Of a stretch of DNA of 64,000 bases, positions 43,404 through 52,486 are shown one piece after another; the stretch's first letter is position 1, and each line of letters starts with the position of its first letter. The DNA lies in NCBI RefSeq assembly GCF_000821305.1, contig NZ_CCXK01000012.1, positions 63,191-127,190 of the forward strand, written 5' to 3'. A program made the position numbers and the translations under genes. Below the pieces are notes generated by a model, which saw only the letters and a program-made list of their open reading frames with translations, was not told the DNA's origin and did no database searches. This DNA comes from Clostridium culturomicium. Its GTDB lineage: Bacteria > Bacillota > Clostridia > Clostridiales > Clostridiaceae.

Positions 43404-43470
43404 ATATGAGACTGGAGAAGGGCTACATAAGACTAGAATGCTAGTTTTATGCGCCTTTTATTTTATTATA
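43402..43470 (+). promoter_or_regulatory. glpK leader: GlpP-type motif and terminator
   Basis: The motif AGATATGAGAC (43402-43412) is followed by a stem (43421-43436 with 43441-43455, one bulge) and a long T-rich tail. It lies between glpP and glpK and would stop transcription unless GlpP is active. Confidence 0.75.
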
Positions 43471-43496
43471 AGCAAGGATGGTGTAGGAGAGATAAC

Positions 43497-44996
43497 ATGG
43501 ATAAGAGGTATATAGTTGCATTAGATCAAGGAACAACTAGTTCAAGAGCAATAATATTTGATAAGGATCAAAATATTATTGGTGTAAGCCAAAAGGAGTT
43601 TCCGCAGATATATCCGAAGGAAGGCTGGGTAGAGCATGATCCAATGGAAATATGGGGAAGCCAGTATTCTGTACTTCAAGAGGTAATGGCTAAATCTAAT
43701 ATTACACAAAAGGATCTAGCGGGTATTGGTATTACTAATCAAAGAGAAACAACAATTGTTTGGGATAAAAATACTGGTATGCCAGTTTACAATGCAATAG
43801 TTTGGCAATGCAGAAGAACAGCTTCAATCTGTGAGGAATTAATTAAAGATGGATTTGAAGAATATGTGAGAGAGAATACAGGGCTTCTAATAGATGCATA
43901 TTTTTCAGGAACTAAGGTTAAGTGGATATTAGATAATGTTGAAGGAGCTAAGGAGAAAGCTGAAAAAGGTGAATTATTATTTGGTACCGTTGATACATGG
44001 CTGGTTTGGAAGCTTACGAATGGAAAAGTTCACGTAACTGATTATACTAATGCGTCAAGAACCATGCTTTATAATATAAAAGAGTTGAAGTGGGATGAAA
44101 AAATTCTTGAGAAACTTGGAATTCCAATGTCAATGTTACCTGAGGTTAAAAACTCATCAGAGGTTTATGGACATACTAATTTAGGTGGAAATGGTGGAAT
44201 AAGAGTACCAATAGCAGGAATTGCAGGAGACCAGCAAGCGGCATTATTTGGGCAGGCATGCTTTGAAAAGGGAAGCGCTAAGAACACTTATGGAACAGGA
44301 TGTTTCCTGTTAATGAATACTGGTGAGGAAATAATAAGAAGTAATAATGGCCTTGTTACAACTATTGCTATTGGTATAGATGGAAAAGTTCAATATGCTC
44401 TTGAGGGGTCTGTTTTTGTTGGAGGAGCTGTTATTCAATGGCTTAGAGATGAGATGAAAATGGTTAATGATGCTGCAGATACAGAGTATTTTGCACAAAG
44501 GGTTGAAGATAATGGTGGCGTTTATGTGGTTCCTGCCTTTGTAGGACTTGGAGCACCATATTGGGATATGTATGCTAGAGGAGCAATCTTTGGATTAACT
44601 CGTGGTGCAAATAGAAACCATATCATTAGAGCAGCTCTAGAATCTATAGCATATCAATCTAAGGCTGTTATTGATGCAATGTCAGAGGATGCAGGTTATC
44701 CAATAGCTAATTTAAAGGTTGATGGTGGAGCCAGCAGAAATGGGTTTTTAATGCAATTCCAAGCTGATATAATTGGCCAGGAGGTTAGAAGACCAATAAT
44801 TTCTGAAACAACAGCCTTAGGGGCAGCGTATTTGGCAGGACTTGCAGTAGGATTCTGGAACAGTAAAGAGGAAATTTCGCAGCGTTGGTTTGCAAGCAAG
44901 ACATTTATGCCATCAATGGACAAAACTGAAGTAGATAAATTATATTCTGGCTGGCAGAAGGCTGTAGTAAGAACTCAAAAATGGGAAGAAGAGTAG
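43497..44996 (+). CDS. glpK: Glycerol kinase
   Basis: A 499-aa FGGY-family kinase converting glycerol to glycerol-3-phosphate. Motifs: YIVALDQGTTSSRAIIFDKD, WVEHDPMEIW, TNQRETTIVWD, FGTVDTWLVWKLT and AGDQQAALFGQACFEKG, KNTYGTGCFLLMNTG. The true start is ATG 43497 after an AGGAGAG SD; the frame open to 43449 runs through the terminator tail. Followed eight bases later by a GNAT gene in the same transcript. Confidence 0.97.
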   Translation: MDKRYIVALDQGTTSSRAIIFDKDQNIIGVSQKEFPQIYPKEGWVEHDPMEIWGSQYSVLQEVMAKSNITQKDLAGIGITNQRETTIVWDKNTGMPVYNAIVWQCRRTASICEELIKDGFEEYVRENTGLLIDAYFSGTKVKWILDNVEGAKEKAEKGELLFGTVDTWLVWKLTNGKVHVTDYTNASRTMLYNIKELKWDEKILEKLGIPMSMLPEVKNSSEVYGHTNLGGNGGIRVPIAGIAGDQQAALFGQACFEKGSAKNTYGTGCFLLMNTGEEIIRSNNGLVTTIAIGIDGKVQYALEGSVFVGGAVIQWLRDEMKMVNDAADTEYFAQRVEDNGGVYVVPAFVGLGAPYWDMYARGAIFGLTRGANRNHIIRAALESIAYQSKAVIDAMSEDAGYPIANLKVDGGASRNGFLMQFQADIIGQEVRRPIISETTALGAAYLAGLAVGFWNSKEEISQRWFASKTFMPSMDKTEVDKLYSGWQKAVVRTQKWEEE

Positions 44997-45003
44997 GGGT
45001 ATT

Positions 45004-45447
45004 ATGGAATTTAAATTGAAAAGATTCAATGAACTGACAGTGGAGGAATTATATAAGCTCTTGAGGGTTAGAAATGAAGTCTTTGTTGTTGAGCAAGACT
45101 GTGTTTATCAGGATTGTGATAATAAAGATTATGAAGCATATCATTTATTTTGCGAGGATGAAGGTGAGATTATTGGCTGTTTAAGAATATTAAACAGAGG
45201 CGTATCTTATGAGGAAATGTCTATAGGGCGTGTTTTAGTTAAAGAAAAATATAGACACACAGGTATAAGCAGAGAAATGATGTTGAAGGCTTTGAAGTTT
45301 ATTGAAGAAGAATTAATGGAAACTGAAGTAAGAATTTCAGCCCAGGTTTATATAAAGAAATTTTATGAAAATGCTGGCTTCAAAGTGGTTTCCGAAGAAT
45401 ATTTAGAGGACAACATACCTCACGTTCAGATGCTATATAAAAAGTGA
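45004..45447 (+). CDS. ElaA-like GNAT acetyltransferase
   Basis: A 147-aa protein: FNELTVEELYKLLRVRNEVFVVEQDCVYQDCDNKD, then IGRVLVKEKYRHTGISREMMLKAL, as in the ElaA branch of GNAT enzymes. The acetyl acceptor is unknown. It begins eight bases behind glpK and ends before the second GlpP-type terminator, so it should be transcribed with glpK, an unusual partner for glycerol genes. Confidence 0.88.
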   Translation: MEFKLKRFNELTVEELYKLLRVRNEVFVVEQDCVYQDCDNKDYEAYHLFCEDEGEIIGCLRILNRGVSYEEMSIGRVLVKEKYRHTGISREMMLKALKFIEEELMETEVRISAQVYIKKFYENAGFKVVSEEYLEDNIPHVQMLYKK

Positions 45448-45525
45448 TAATCATTTTCCTTTGATGGACACTTTTCATAATTTTTGATATTATAGTAGTA
45501 TAGATATATAAATTAGTGCTAAGAG

Positions 45526-45586
45526 AGATATAGAGACAAGCACAAAATAAGGATTAATAATCCTTATTTTGGCTTGTCTTTTTTTA
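45526..45586 (+). promoter_or_regulatory. glpO leader: second GlpP-type motif and terminator
   Basis: AGATATAGAGAC (45526-45537) repeats the motif before glpK. It is followed by a strong terminator: a long stem (GACAAG, then AAAATAAGGATT at 45544-45555, paired with AATCCTTATTTT at 45559-45570 and CTTGTC) ending in at least seven T. Confidence 0.78.
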
Positions 45587-45622
45587 TTGAATTTGAAAAT
45601 TTATTTAAGGGAGGCAAATGGG

Positions 45623-47050
45623 ATGTATGATATAGCAATAATAGGAGCGGGAGTAATTGGTGCATCAATATTTAGGGAACTTATGAAGTATGATGTAAAG
45701 GTAGTTGTAATAGAGAAGGAGAATGATGTTGCCATGGGAACATCAAAGGCAAATTCAGCAATAGTTCACGCTGGATATGATCCTAAGGAAGGTACTTTGA
45801 TGGCTAAATACAATGTAAGAGGCAATGAGATGTTTGAGAAAATCTGTAGTGAGTTAAGTGTTCCATTTAAAAGAAATGGTTCTTTAGTACTTGCTTTTGA
45901 TGAAGCTGATATGGAGACAATAAAGGCTTTATATGAAAATGGAAATAAAGTTGGAGTTAAAGGACTTAAGATATTAAATAAGAATCAGGTTTTGGAGAAA
46001 GAACCCAATTTAAATAAGGAGATAGCAGGCGCGCTTTATGCACCTACAGGAGCTATTGTTGGACCTTATGAATATACAATTGCACTTATGGAGAATGCTG
46101 TGGCTAATGGTGGTGTTTTAAAGCTTGGAAGTGAAGTTACAGCAATTGAGAAGAATGATAATTTCAAGATAACTACATCTAAAGGGGAGATAATTGAAAG
46201 CAGATTTGTTATTAATGCTGCTGGAGTTTATGCAGACAAGATACACAACATGATTTGTAAGGAAAGCTTTAAAATTAATCCTATAAAGGGTGAGTATTTT
46301 GTGATGGACAACAGTCAAGGTAAGGTAGTCAGTCACACCATATTTCAATGTCCATCTTCAAGGGGAAAGGGAATCTTAGTTACTCCGACGGTTCATGGGA
46401 ACCTGTTAGTAGGCCCAGATGCAGAAAGTGTTGATGATAAAGACAACGTAGCAACAACTGCAGAAAATTTGGAATATATAAGAAATAAGGCAATGCAAAC
46501 CACAGATAAAATTAATTTTAGAGAGACCATAAGAAACTTTGCAGGACTAAGAGCAAATCCTGATTGTGGAGACTTTATCATTGAGGAAAATAAAGAAATT
46601 AAAAGATTTATAGATGTGGCTGGAATAAAATCTCCGGGACTTTCATCTGCACCAGCCATTGCAGAAGGTGTCATAGAGATATTGAAAGCAGCTGGTTTAA
46701 ACACTGAAAAAAAAGAGGGATTTATTACAGAGAGGGAACAGATTAATTTCATGGAGCTTTCACCTGAAGGAAAAGCAGAGTTAATAAAAAAAGATAAGAG
46801 GTATGGAAGAATAATCTGCAGATGTGAGAGTATCACTGAAGGTGAAATTGTGGATAGTATCAGGAGATCATTTGGGAAGATAAGTCTTGATGGCGTTAAG
46901 AGACGATGCAGACCAGGTATGGGAAGATGCCAAGGTGGTTTTTGTGGCCCAAGAGTTCAAGAGATAATTGCAAGAGAACTTAATATACCAATGGAAGATA
47001 TAGAGCTAGACAAGGATGGTTCATATATTTTAATTGGAAAAACGAAATAG
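45623..47050 (+). CDS. Anaerobic-type glycerol-3-phosphate dehydrogenase (FAD) subunit with BFD-like [2Fe-2S] domain
   Basis: A 475-aa DAO-fold flavoprotein (DIAIIGAGVIGASIFRELMKYD; SKANSAIVHAGYDPKEGTLMA) with a C-terminal cysteine-rich BFD-like domain (CRCESITEGEIVDSIRR, RRCRPGMGRCQGGFCGP). This matches the clostridial GlpA/GlpO-like proteins that oxidise glycerol-3-phosphate to dihydroxyacetone phosphate together with the next two gene products. Start 45623 is eight bases after AAGGGAGG; the upstream frame is terminator sequence. Regulated by the preceding GlpP-type terminator. Confidence 0.9.
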   Translation: MYDIAIIGAGVIGASIFRELMKYDVKVVVIEKENDVAMGTSKANSAIVHAGYDPKEGTLMAKYNVRGNEMFEKICSELSVPFKRNGSLVLAFDEADMETIKALYENGNKVGVKGLKILNKNQVLEKEPNLNKEIAGALYAPTGAIVGPYEYTIALMENAVANGGVLKLGSEVTAIEKNDNFKITTSKGEIIESRFVINAAGVYADKIHNMICKESFKINPIKGEYFVMDNSQGKVVSHTIFQCPSSRGKGILVTPTVHGNLLVGPDAESVDDKDNVATTAENLEYIRNKAMQTTDKINFRETIRNFAGLRANPDCGDFIIEENKEIKRFIDVAGIKSPGLSSAPAIAEGVIEILKAAGLNTEKKEGFITEREQINFMELSPEGKAELIKKDKRYGRIICRCESITEGEIVDSIRRSFGKISLDGVKRRCRPGMGRCQGGFCGPRVQEIIARELNIPMEDIELDKDGSYILIGKTK

Positions 47051-47063
47051 GGGGATGACAGAT

Positions 47064-48314
47064 ATGTATGATTTAATTGTGATAGGCGGGGGGCCTGCCG
47101 GTCTTGCTGCTGCTTATGAAGCTTATAGTAGAGGAGTAGAAAGCATTTTAATTGTAGAGAGAGACAGAGAGCTTGGTGGAATTTTAAATCAGTGTATTCA
47201 TAATGGATTTGGACTTCATACTTTTAAGGAAGAGCTTACAGGTCCAGAATATGCACAAAGATATATTGATATGATTAATGATACAAAGGTAGAAGTTAAG
47301 CTTGACACCATGGTGCTTGAAGTTAAAGAAAGTAGAGAAGTTCATGTGATAAATGAAGTAGAAGGATATATTGTTTTGGAGGCTAAGGCAATAGTTCTTG
47401 CTATGGGATGCAGAGAGAGAACCCGAGGTGCTATAAACATGCCGGGGGACAGACCATCAGGAATATTTACAGCAGGAGCAGCTCAAAGATATATAAATAT
47501 GGAGGGGTATATGCCTGGCAGAGAAGTTGTAATACTTGGGTCAGGGGATATTGGACTTATTATGGCAAGAAGAATGAGCTTAGAAGGAGCTAAGGTTAAA
47601 GCAGTTGTTGAGCTTATGCCTTATTCTAATGGGCTAAATAGAAATATTGTTCAGTGCCTAAATGACTATGATATTCCACTATATCTTTCACATACAGTAA
47701 CAAGGGTTATTGGAAAGAGCAGATTAGAAAAAGTTATTATATCAAAGGTTGATGAAAATAGAAGGCCAATAAAGGGAACAGAAATTGAATTTGAGTGTGA
47801 TACACTGCTTCTATCAGTTGGGTTAATACCAGAAAATGAATTATCCTCAAGAGCAGGAATTGAAAAAGACAGCAGAACTAATGGGTTAATAGTGAATGAG
47901 AGCATGGAAACATCTGTAGAGGGAATCTTTGCTTGTGGTAATGTTGTTCATGTTCATGACCTAGTTGACTTTGTAAGTGCTGAGGCTAAGCATGCTGGAG
48001 CTTGTGCAGCTAAATATATAAAAGGTAATTTTAAAAAGGGCAGTTATCTCAATATCGTTAATGGAAAAAATATAAATTATACAGTTCCTCAAAAGTTATA
48101 TGTGGATGCAGTAGAGGATAAGCTCACGGTGTTTATGAGAGTAAACAATATATATCATAATAAAAGGATAGTAGTTAGATGTGGAGATGAAGTTATCGCT
48201 ATCTTTAAGAAACAACATCTGGCACCTGCTGAGATGGAGAAGGTAGTTTTAAATAAATCTCAATTAAACAATATTAAGGAAGATATAACTATATATTTAG
48301 AGGATGGTGAATAA
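47064..48314 (+). CDS. NAD(P)/FAD-dependent oxidoreductase of the glycerol operon
   Basis: A 416-aa two-dinucleotide-domain flavoprotein: DLIVIGGGPAGLAAAYEAY, NQCIHNGFGLHTFKEELTGPEY, REVVILGSGDIGLIMARRM, and GIFACGNVVHVHDLVDFV. No CxxC redox pair is present at the thioredoxin-reductase position. Found with GlpO-like and DUF1667 proteins in many anaerobes, probably passing electrons from the dehydrogenase to NAD or another acceptor. The ATG at 47064 lies nine bases after GGGGG; 47055 is a possible start touching it. Confidence 0.88.
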   Translation: MYDLIVIGGGPAGLAAAYEAYSRGVESILIVERDRELGGILNQCIHNGFGLHTFKEELTGPEYAQRYIDMINDTKVEVKLDTMVLEVKESREVHVINEVEGYIVLEAKAIVLAMGCRERTRGAINMPGDRPSGIFTAGAAQRYINMEGYMPGREVVILGSGDIGLIMARRMSLEGAKVKAVVELMPYSNGLNRNIVQCLNDYDIPLYLSHTVTRVIGKSRLEKVIISKVDENRRPIKGTEIEFECDTLLLSVGLIPENELSSRAGIEKDSRTNGLIVNESMETSVEGIFACGNVVHVHDLVDFVSAEAKHAGACAAKYIKGNFKKGSYLNIVNGKNINYTVPQKLYVDAVEDKLTVFMRVNNIYHNKRIVVRCGDEVIAIFKKQHLAPAEMEKVVLNKSQLNNIKEDITIYLEDGE

Positions 48315-48315
48315 T

Positions 48316-48678
48316 ATGATAAGAGAGTTAATTTGCATCAGCTGTCCAATGGGATGCCATCTAAAAGTGGATGTAGAGAATAAGACAGTGGAAGGAAACA
48401 CTTGTAAAAGAGGAGAGATATATGGAATAAATGAGGTCACCAATCCAGTAAGAGTAATAACTTCAACTGTTAAGGTGATTGAGGGAGATTTGCCTGTATT
48501 GCCAGTTAAAACTAAGGAGCCTGTACCAAAGGATATGAATTTTAAGATAATGGAGGCTTTAAAGGAGATTCAAGTTGCTGCTCCAATAAAAGTTGGCGAT
48601 GTTATTGTGGAAAATATTTTAGAAACTGGAGTAGATGTAGTAGCAACTAGAAATATAGGAAAAAAACACAGCAAATAG
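48316..48678 (+). CDS. DUF1667 protein, third member of the glycerol-oxidation complex
   Basis: A 120-aa protein with an N-terminal cysteine cluster (CISCPMGCHLKVDV, then GNTCKRGEIYG) that likely holds an iron-sulfur centre or zinc, followed by the typical PVRVITSTVKV and VPVKTKEPVPKD-type segment. DUF1667 proteins accompany the preceding two genes across Firmicutes and Thermotogales. The ATG at 48316 is preferred to 48304, which overlaps its SD. It may serve as an electron-transfer subunit; no biochemistry can be read from sequence. Confidence 0.88.
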   Translation: MIRELICISCPMGCHLKVDVENKTVEGNTCKRGEIYGINEVTNPVRVITSTVKVIEGDLPVLPVKTKEPVPKDMNFKIMEALKEIQVAAPIKVGDVIVENILETGVDVVATRNIGKKHSK

Positions 48679-48792
48679 ATATTGTAAAAATTTTTTTAGG
48701 TCATGAGATTAAAAGAGCATAGCGTTACTTAAAGGAATAAATAGATTGATAGGATAATATATTTAGTATATAACAATAGTGGGTGGGATTAT

Positions 48793-49122
48793 ATGTCACA
48801 GAGAAAGGTTATAGAAGGTTATGCAACTGATATAAATATGACAGTGGACCAGTTAGTAAGGTTTGTGGGAATATATAAAACTTTAATAGATTCAGCATCT
48901 AGCTTAAATTGCATTGCATTAGCGAGTAAAAGTGATGTTAAAGATGCTCTAAAAAGAGCTAGAGAGGTTGGAGAAGTTATAGATGAACTTATAGATTCTT
49001 TAGATTATGCTTTATGTACATGGTCTAAATATTTAAAACTAAAGACGGAATATATAAATTGCAGGATGGATATAAGTTATATAGAAGCTCAAGTAGAGGA
49101 AGAGTTAAGACTTCAAGGCTAA
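48793..49122 (+). CDS. Hypothetical helical protein
   Basis: A 109-aa, mostly helical soluble protein with no motif I recognise; no signal or membrane segment. The GTGGGTGGG sequence upstream provides an SD. It contains three cysteines scattered (C57-type positions) without metal spacing. It lies alone, with a strong terminator about 70 bp later. Codon use looks normal, so I accept it as real. Function unknown. Confidence 0.65.
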   Translation: MSQRKVIEGYATDINMTVDQLVRFVGIYKTLIDSASSLNCIALASKSDVKDALKRAREVGEVIDELIDSLDYALCTWSKYLKLKTEYINCRMDISYIEAQVEEELRLQG

Positions 49123-49191
49123 TATTCATATGGAAAGGATGTAAAGTTTCTTATAGCAATTTTATAGTAATAAATAATTCAATAGTGACAC

Positions 49192-49230
49192 AAAATAGTT
49201 TAAAGATTATCTTTAAACTATTTTTTTTAC
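49192..49230 (+). terminator. Intrinsic terminator before the M15 peptidase gene
   Basis: A perfect 14-bp stem (AAAATAGTTTAAAG at 49192-49205, CTTTAAACTATTTT at 49211-49224), then T. Confidence 0.93.
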
Positions 49231-49260
49231 TTAAATAATAAAAGTGTTAGGAGGAAGAAT

Positions 49261-50193
49261 GTGAAAAGAATTATTGCTAGTATGCTTTTATCTTTAAATC
49301 TTTTAACCTTTAGTAGCAATTTTACTCCAGTTGATTTAGAAGAAGATATAAAGTGTGATACAGAAATGAGTTATGATATAAAAATGAAGCAAGATATTTT
49401 AACGATTATGATGGCGTACCCTGATTATATTATAGGTATAGAGAAAGGAAATGAAGGGGTTTACTTTATAACTGCTAAAGATGAAAAAATAATATACGAT
49501 GATATGCAGGTGAAAAATTCTGAGCAGAAGATGAATAATGCTGACATACAGGATATATTAGAGGAGCCTTATCCTCTTGAAATGCCAATAGGTCTTGCAG
49601 ATGTGAATTCAGATCCAGGAAGATATAGATGTTACTCACTTTTAAATTCAGTTTATGGAAAATCAGAATATGAAGTAAGCTCTAATCTTGTAGGGGTATA
49701 TGCCCCATATAACAAATATCAATTTAACAAAAATAATGGTGCTGCAGAAGCATTAGAGGGTGCCATGAAGGAGTTAAAAGGTTTAGCAGCATCAAATGGC
49801 AAGGTTGGAGAGTTAATAGGAAGTATCAATGGAACTTTTAACTACAGAGTTATATCAGGAACGGGAAAATTAAGTCCTCATGCTTATGGAATAGCCATAG
49901 ATATAGCCAGCAATCCAAGTGATTATTGGAAGTGGTCAACTAGAGAAGCTGGAGAGAAGAGGGTTTTATATTATCCCGAAGAGCTTGTTAAGACTTTTGA
50001 GAAGTATAATTTTGTCTGGGGCGGAAAGTGGGGACACTTCGATACATTACACTTTGAGTATAGACCTGAAATTTTAATTAAGGCTAAGTACTTTTCGGAA
50101 CCTATAGGGGAATCAGAACAGTGGTATAAACAAGTACCATTGAATGAAAACATACAGGAATATATAAATATTATTGAAGGTGAATTAGGTTAA
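49261..50193 (+). CDS. Secreted M15-family (VanY/D,D-carboxypeptidase-like) peptidase
   Basis: A 310-aa protein with an N-terminal signal sequence (KRIIASMLLSLNLLTFSSNF). The C-terminal domain has the M15 zinc pattern: SPHAYGIAIDIA (SxHxxGxAxD) and TLHFEYRPEI (HxH-type ligand), so it likely trims peptidoglycan stem peptides outside the cell. The first 120 residues are not recognised. The start is GTG after GGAGG. Only 32 bp separate it from the amidase-domain gene, suggesting joint expression of two wall enzymes. Confidence 0.88.
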   Translation: MKRIIASMLLSLNLLTFSSNFTPVDLEEDIKCDTEMSYDIKMKQDILTIMMAYPDYIIGIEKGNEGVYFITAKDEKIIYDDMQVKNSEQKMNNADIQDILEEPYPLEMPIGLADVNSDPGRYRCYSLLNSVYGKSEYEVSSNLVGVYAPYNKYQFNKNNGAAEALEGAMKELKGLAASNGKVGELIGSINGTFNYRVISGTGKLSPHAYGIAIDIASNPSDYWKWSTREAGEKRVLYYPEELVKTFEKYNFVWGGKWGHFDTLHFEYRPEILIKAKYFSEPIGESEQWYKQVPLNENIQEYINIIEGELG

Positions 50194-50225
50194 ATTTGCT
50201 AAGGGGCTTAATGAGGAGAGCAAGT

Positions 50226-51347
50226 ATGAAAGTCATTAGAATTATTAAAAATGTGTTGAAAAGAAGCTTAATAATTACAATGGTATTAATCTCTATTACA
50301 AATACAGCAGCTTTTGCCTGGGCTGAAGGCGAAGGGGTGGATGAGGAAGTTAAGATGGAGATTAAGGAATTTATTGAAAAAGCCATATCAGAGAGAAATC
50401 AAGCTATTATCACAGGGGAAAGAGATGGAATAAAAGCGGTTTATGATATGGGAACAAAGTATGGTCAATGGGCATTCGAAAGTGAAGAAAAGAAGATGAT
50501 TTATCTTCATAACTGGGAGCAGAAACAAGGAGTAAAAATTGTTGAAATTAAACCTTTAGTTATCATAACGAAAATTTCCGAAAAGGAAACAGGGGGATTT
50601 AAGGTTAACTTTACATGTTCCACAGAATATCGTTATGTTTATGAAGACAGACCAGAAGAAGTAAATAAATCTAGAATTGGAACATATCATGTATTAGGAA
50701 TTGTATTTAAAGATGATAAGTATTTAATAAATAAAGAATGGTATACAGATCCATTTGCAGATTCTTTAAACCTTGAAAAACTTAATGTGGGAGATGTAAA
50801 AAGTTTTATATTATCACAAGAGGCCAGAGATTTTACAACTTTAGATGCTAGAAGAGTGGCTGCAAAGGAGTATGCAGATAAGTACTGCGGAGCTGCTACT
50901 GAAGAGGAATTTGGGTTTAAATATAATAAAAATTATAGGAATTTTAATCCAGCAGGTGGCGATTGTGCAAACTTTGCATCACAAATATTACATGAAGGTG
51001 GCGGGTTTAAAAAGAATCACTCATGGAACTATGAAAAAGGTGATGCTAGTGCATCTTGGGTAAATGCAGATAAATTTAAGGATTACTGGGTGTACAGTGG
51101 AAGAGCATCAGTTATTGCACATGGAACTTATGAAAAGGTGTATAAGGATTCTTATCAATTGATGCCAGGAGATTTTGTGGCTTATGAGAAAAAGGGGGAT
51201 ATAAAACATATTTCAGTTGTTACTAGTGCGGATTCAAGAGGATATGCTCTTGTTACCTGTCACAATACAGATAGGAATGATGTACCTTGGGACTTAGGCT
51301 GGAGTGATAAAAATATAAAGTTTTGGTTAATCAGGGTACATTTCTAA
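50226..51347 (+). CDS. Secreted amidase-domain (amidase_6/CHAP-like) protein
   Basis: A 373-aa protein with a signal peptide ending near AFAWAEGEG. The C-terminal domain matches putative amidase_6: NPAGGDCANFASQILHEGGGFKK with the catalytic cysteine, LMPGDFVAYEKKGDIKHISVVTS with histidine, and TCHNTDRNDVPW. The middle 180 residues are an uncharacterised folded region. Probably cleaves peptidoglycan or a peptide amide bond. ATG 50226 after GAGGAG is the right start; the ORF extends to 50196 without a site. Likely co-transcribed with the M15 gene. Confidence 0.85.
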   Translation: MKVIRIIKNVLKRSLIITMVLISITNTAAFAWAEGEGVDEEVKMEIKEFIEKAISERNQAIITGERDGIKAVYDMGTKYGQWAFESEEKKMIYLHNWEQKQGVKIVEIKPLVIITKISEKETGGFKVNFTCSTEYRYVYEDRPEEVNKSRIGTYHVLGIVFKDDKYLINKEWYTDPFADSLNLEKLNVGDVKSFILSQEARDFTTLDARRVAAKEYADKYCGAATEEEFGFKYNKNYRNFNPAGGDCANFASQILHEGGGFKKNHSWNYEKGDASASWVNADKFKDYWVYSGRASVIAHGTYEKVYKDSYQLMPGDFVAYEKKGDIKHISVVTSADSRGYALVTCHNTDRNDVPWDLGWSDKNIKFWLIRVHF

Positions 51348-51444
51348 AATAAAAAATAAATAAAGTTCAACTTTCTATTAACCATATAAGGATACATGGC
51401 ATACCCTAAAGTATAACGAATTTATAAGTTAGGTGATGAAGCAT

Positions 51445-52389
51445 ATGTATCCTTTAAAATTTAGGAATATATATTATGAGAAACCTTGGGGAAGCAATAA
51501 ACTTTCTGAATATAGAAGTGATATTGTTAAGGAGAATATAGGAGAAAGCTGGGAAATTGCCTGCCATGATAAAGGTATGACGGAAGTAAGTAATGGAAAA
51601 TTTGAAGGAGAAGCATTAATAAGTGTTATAAATAAAATGAAAAAAATGCTCCTTGGAGATAAAATTTTTAAAGATAAGTTTTTCAATAAAGATTTTCCGC
51701 TTCTAATAAAATTAATTAGTGCAGGAGAAAATTTATCGGTACAGGTTCATCCAAATAATCAATATGCTCAATTGAAAGAAAATGATAATGGAAAGATAGA
51801 AGCTTGGTATATTTTAAGTGTAGATGATGGAGCAGAGATAATTGTAGGAACACATGGATGCACCAAGGAAAGATTCAAGGAGAGCTGTAGTTGCGAAAAG
51901 GTAGAATGTTATATGAATAGAATTCATGTTAAGCCTGGTGAAATATACTTGATAGAGCCAGGATTGTTGCACTCCATAGGAAAGGGAGTAATACTTTTAG
52001 AAATACAGCAGAATAGTGATATTACTTACAGAGTATACGATTATAATCGAGGAAGACAGCTTCATATTTCTGATGCCCTTAAGGTGATAGATTTTGATTC
52101 AAAAGCAAAAGCTATCAATATAAATAAGAATATAAGCTTTCAAAAGTGTGTAACTAGAGAAGGTTTTAATATAGATATATACGACATCGATGGTGAAATG
52201 TGTGAAACAAGTGATAAAGAAAAATTTTATATTTACACCTGCGTTGAAGGTGAAGGGATAATAGAGTACGAAGATGATGGGATTAAGTGTGAAGAAAAAT
52301 TATCTAGTTTAGAAAGTGTTTTGATTCCAGCATACTTAGGAAATTATACTTTAAAAGGTAAAATAAAATTGATAAAGAGCTATGTGTAA
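51445..52389 (+). CDS. manA: Mannose-6-phosphate isomerase, class I
   Basis: A 315-aa zinc enzyme interconverting mannose-6-P and fructose-6-P. Features: RNIYYEKPWGSNKLSEY, GESWEIACHDKGMTEV, SVQVHPNNQYA (zinc histidine), EAWYIL, PGEIYLIEPGLLHSIGKG and the tail GNYTLKGK. The short Bacillus-type form. Start ATG 51445 follows AGGTGAT by seven bases. A terminator overlaps its 3' end. No mannose PTS is adjacent. Confidence 0.94.
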   Translation: MYPLKFRNIYYEKPWGSNKLSEYRSDIVKENIGESWEIACHDKGMTEVSNGKFEGEALISVINKMKKMLLGDKIFKDKFFNKDFPLLIKLISAGENLSVQVHPNNQYAQLKENDNGKIEAWYILSVDDGAEIIVGTHGCTKERFKESCSCEKVECYMNRIHVKPGEIYLIEPGLLHSIGKGVILLEIQQNSDITYRVYDYNRGRQLHISDALKVIDFDSKAKAININKNISFQKCVTREGFNIDIYDIDGEMCETSDKEKFYIYTCVEGEGIIEYEDDGIKCEEKLSSLESVLIPAYLGNYTLKGKIKLIKSYV

Positions 52390-52405
52390 ACATAGCTCTT
52401 TTAAT
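52375..52405 (+). terminator. Intrinsic terminator overlapping the manA stop
   Basis: AAGAGCTATG (52375-52384) pairs with CATAGCTCTT (52391-52400), followed by TTAATATTTT. The manA stop codon lies in the loop. Confidence 0.88.
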
Positions 52406-52486
52406 ATTTTGTTAATTTTACAATATTCAAACAACATGGTAGATTAATATAGTATGTAATTTATAAGCGTTATAGGGGGAAGACAG

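Noticed and set aside
43449..43496. Upstream extension of glpK to 43449
   Set aside because: The added codons run through the terminator tail; the family N-terminus and AGGAGAG SD fix the start at 43497.
45569..45622. Extension of the glpO-like gene to 45569
   Set aside because: This stretch is the terminator and its T run; the flavoprotein fold begins at MYDIAIIGAG (45623).
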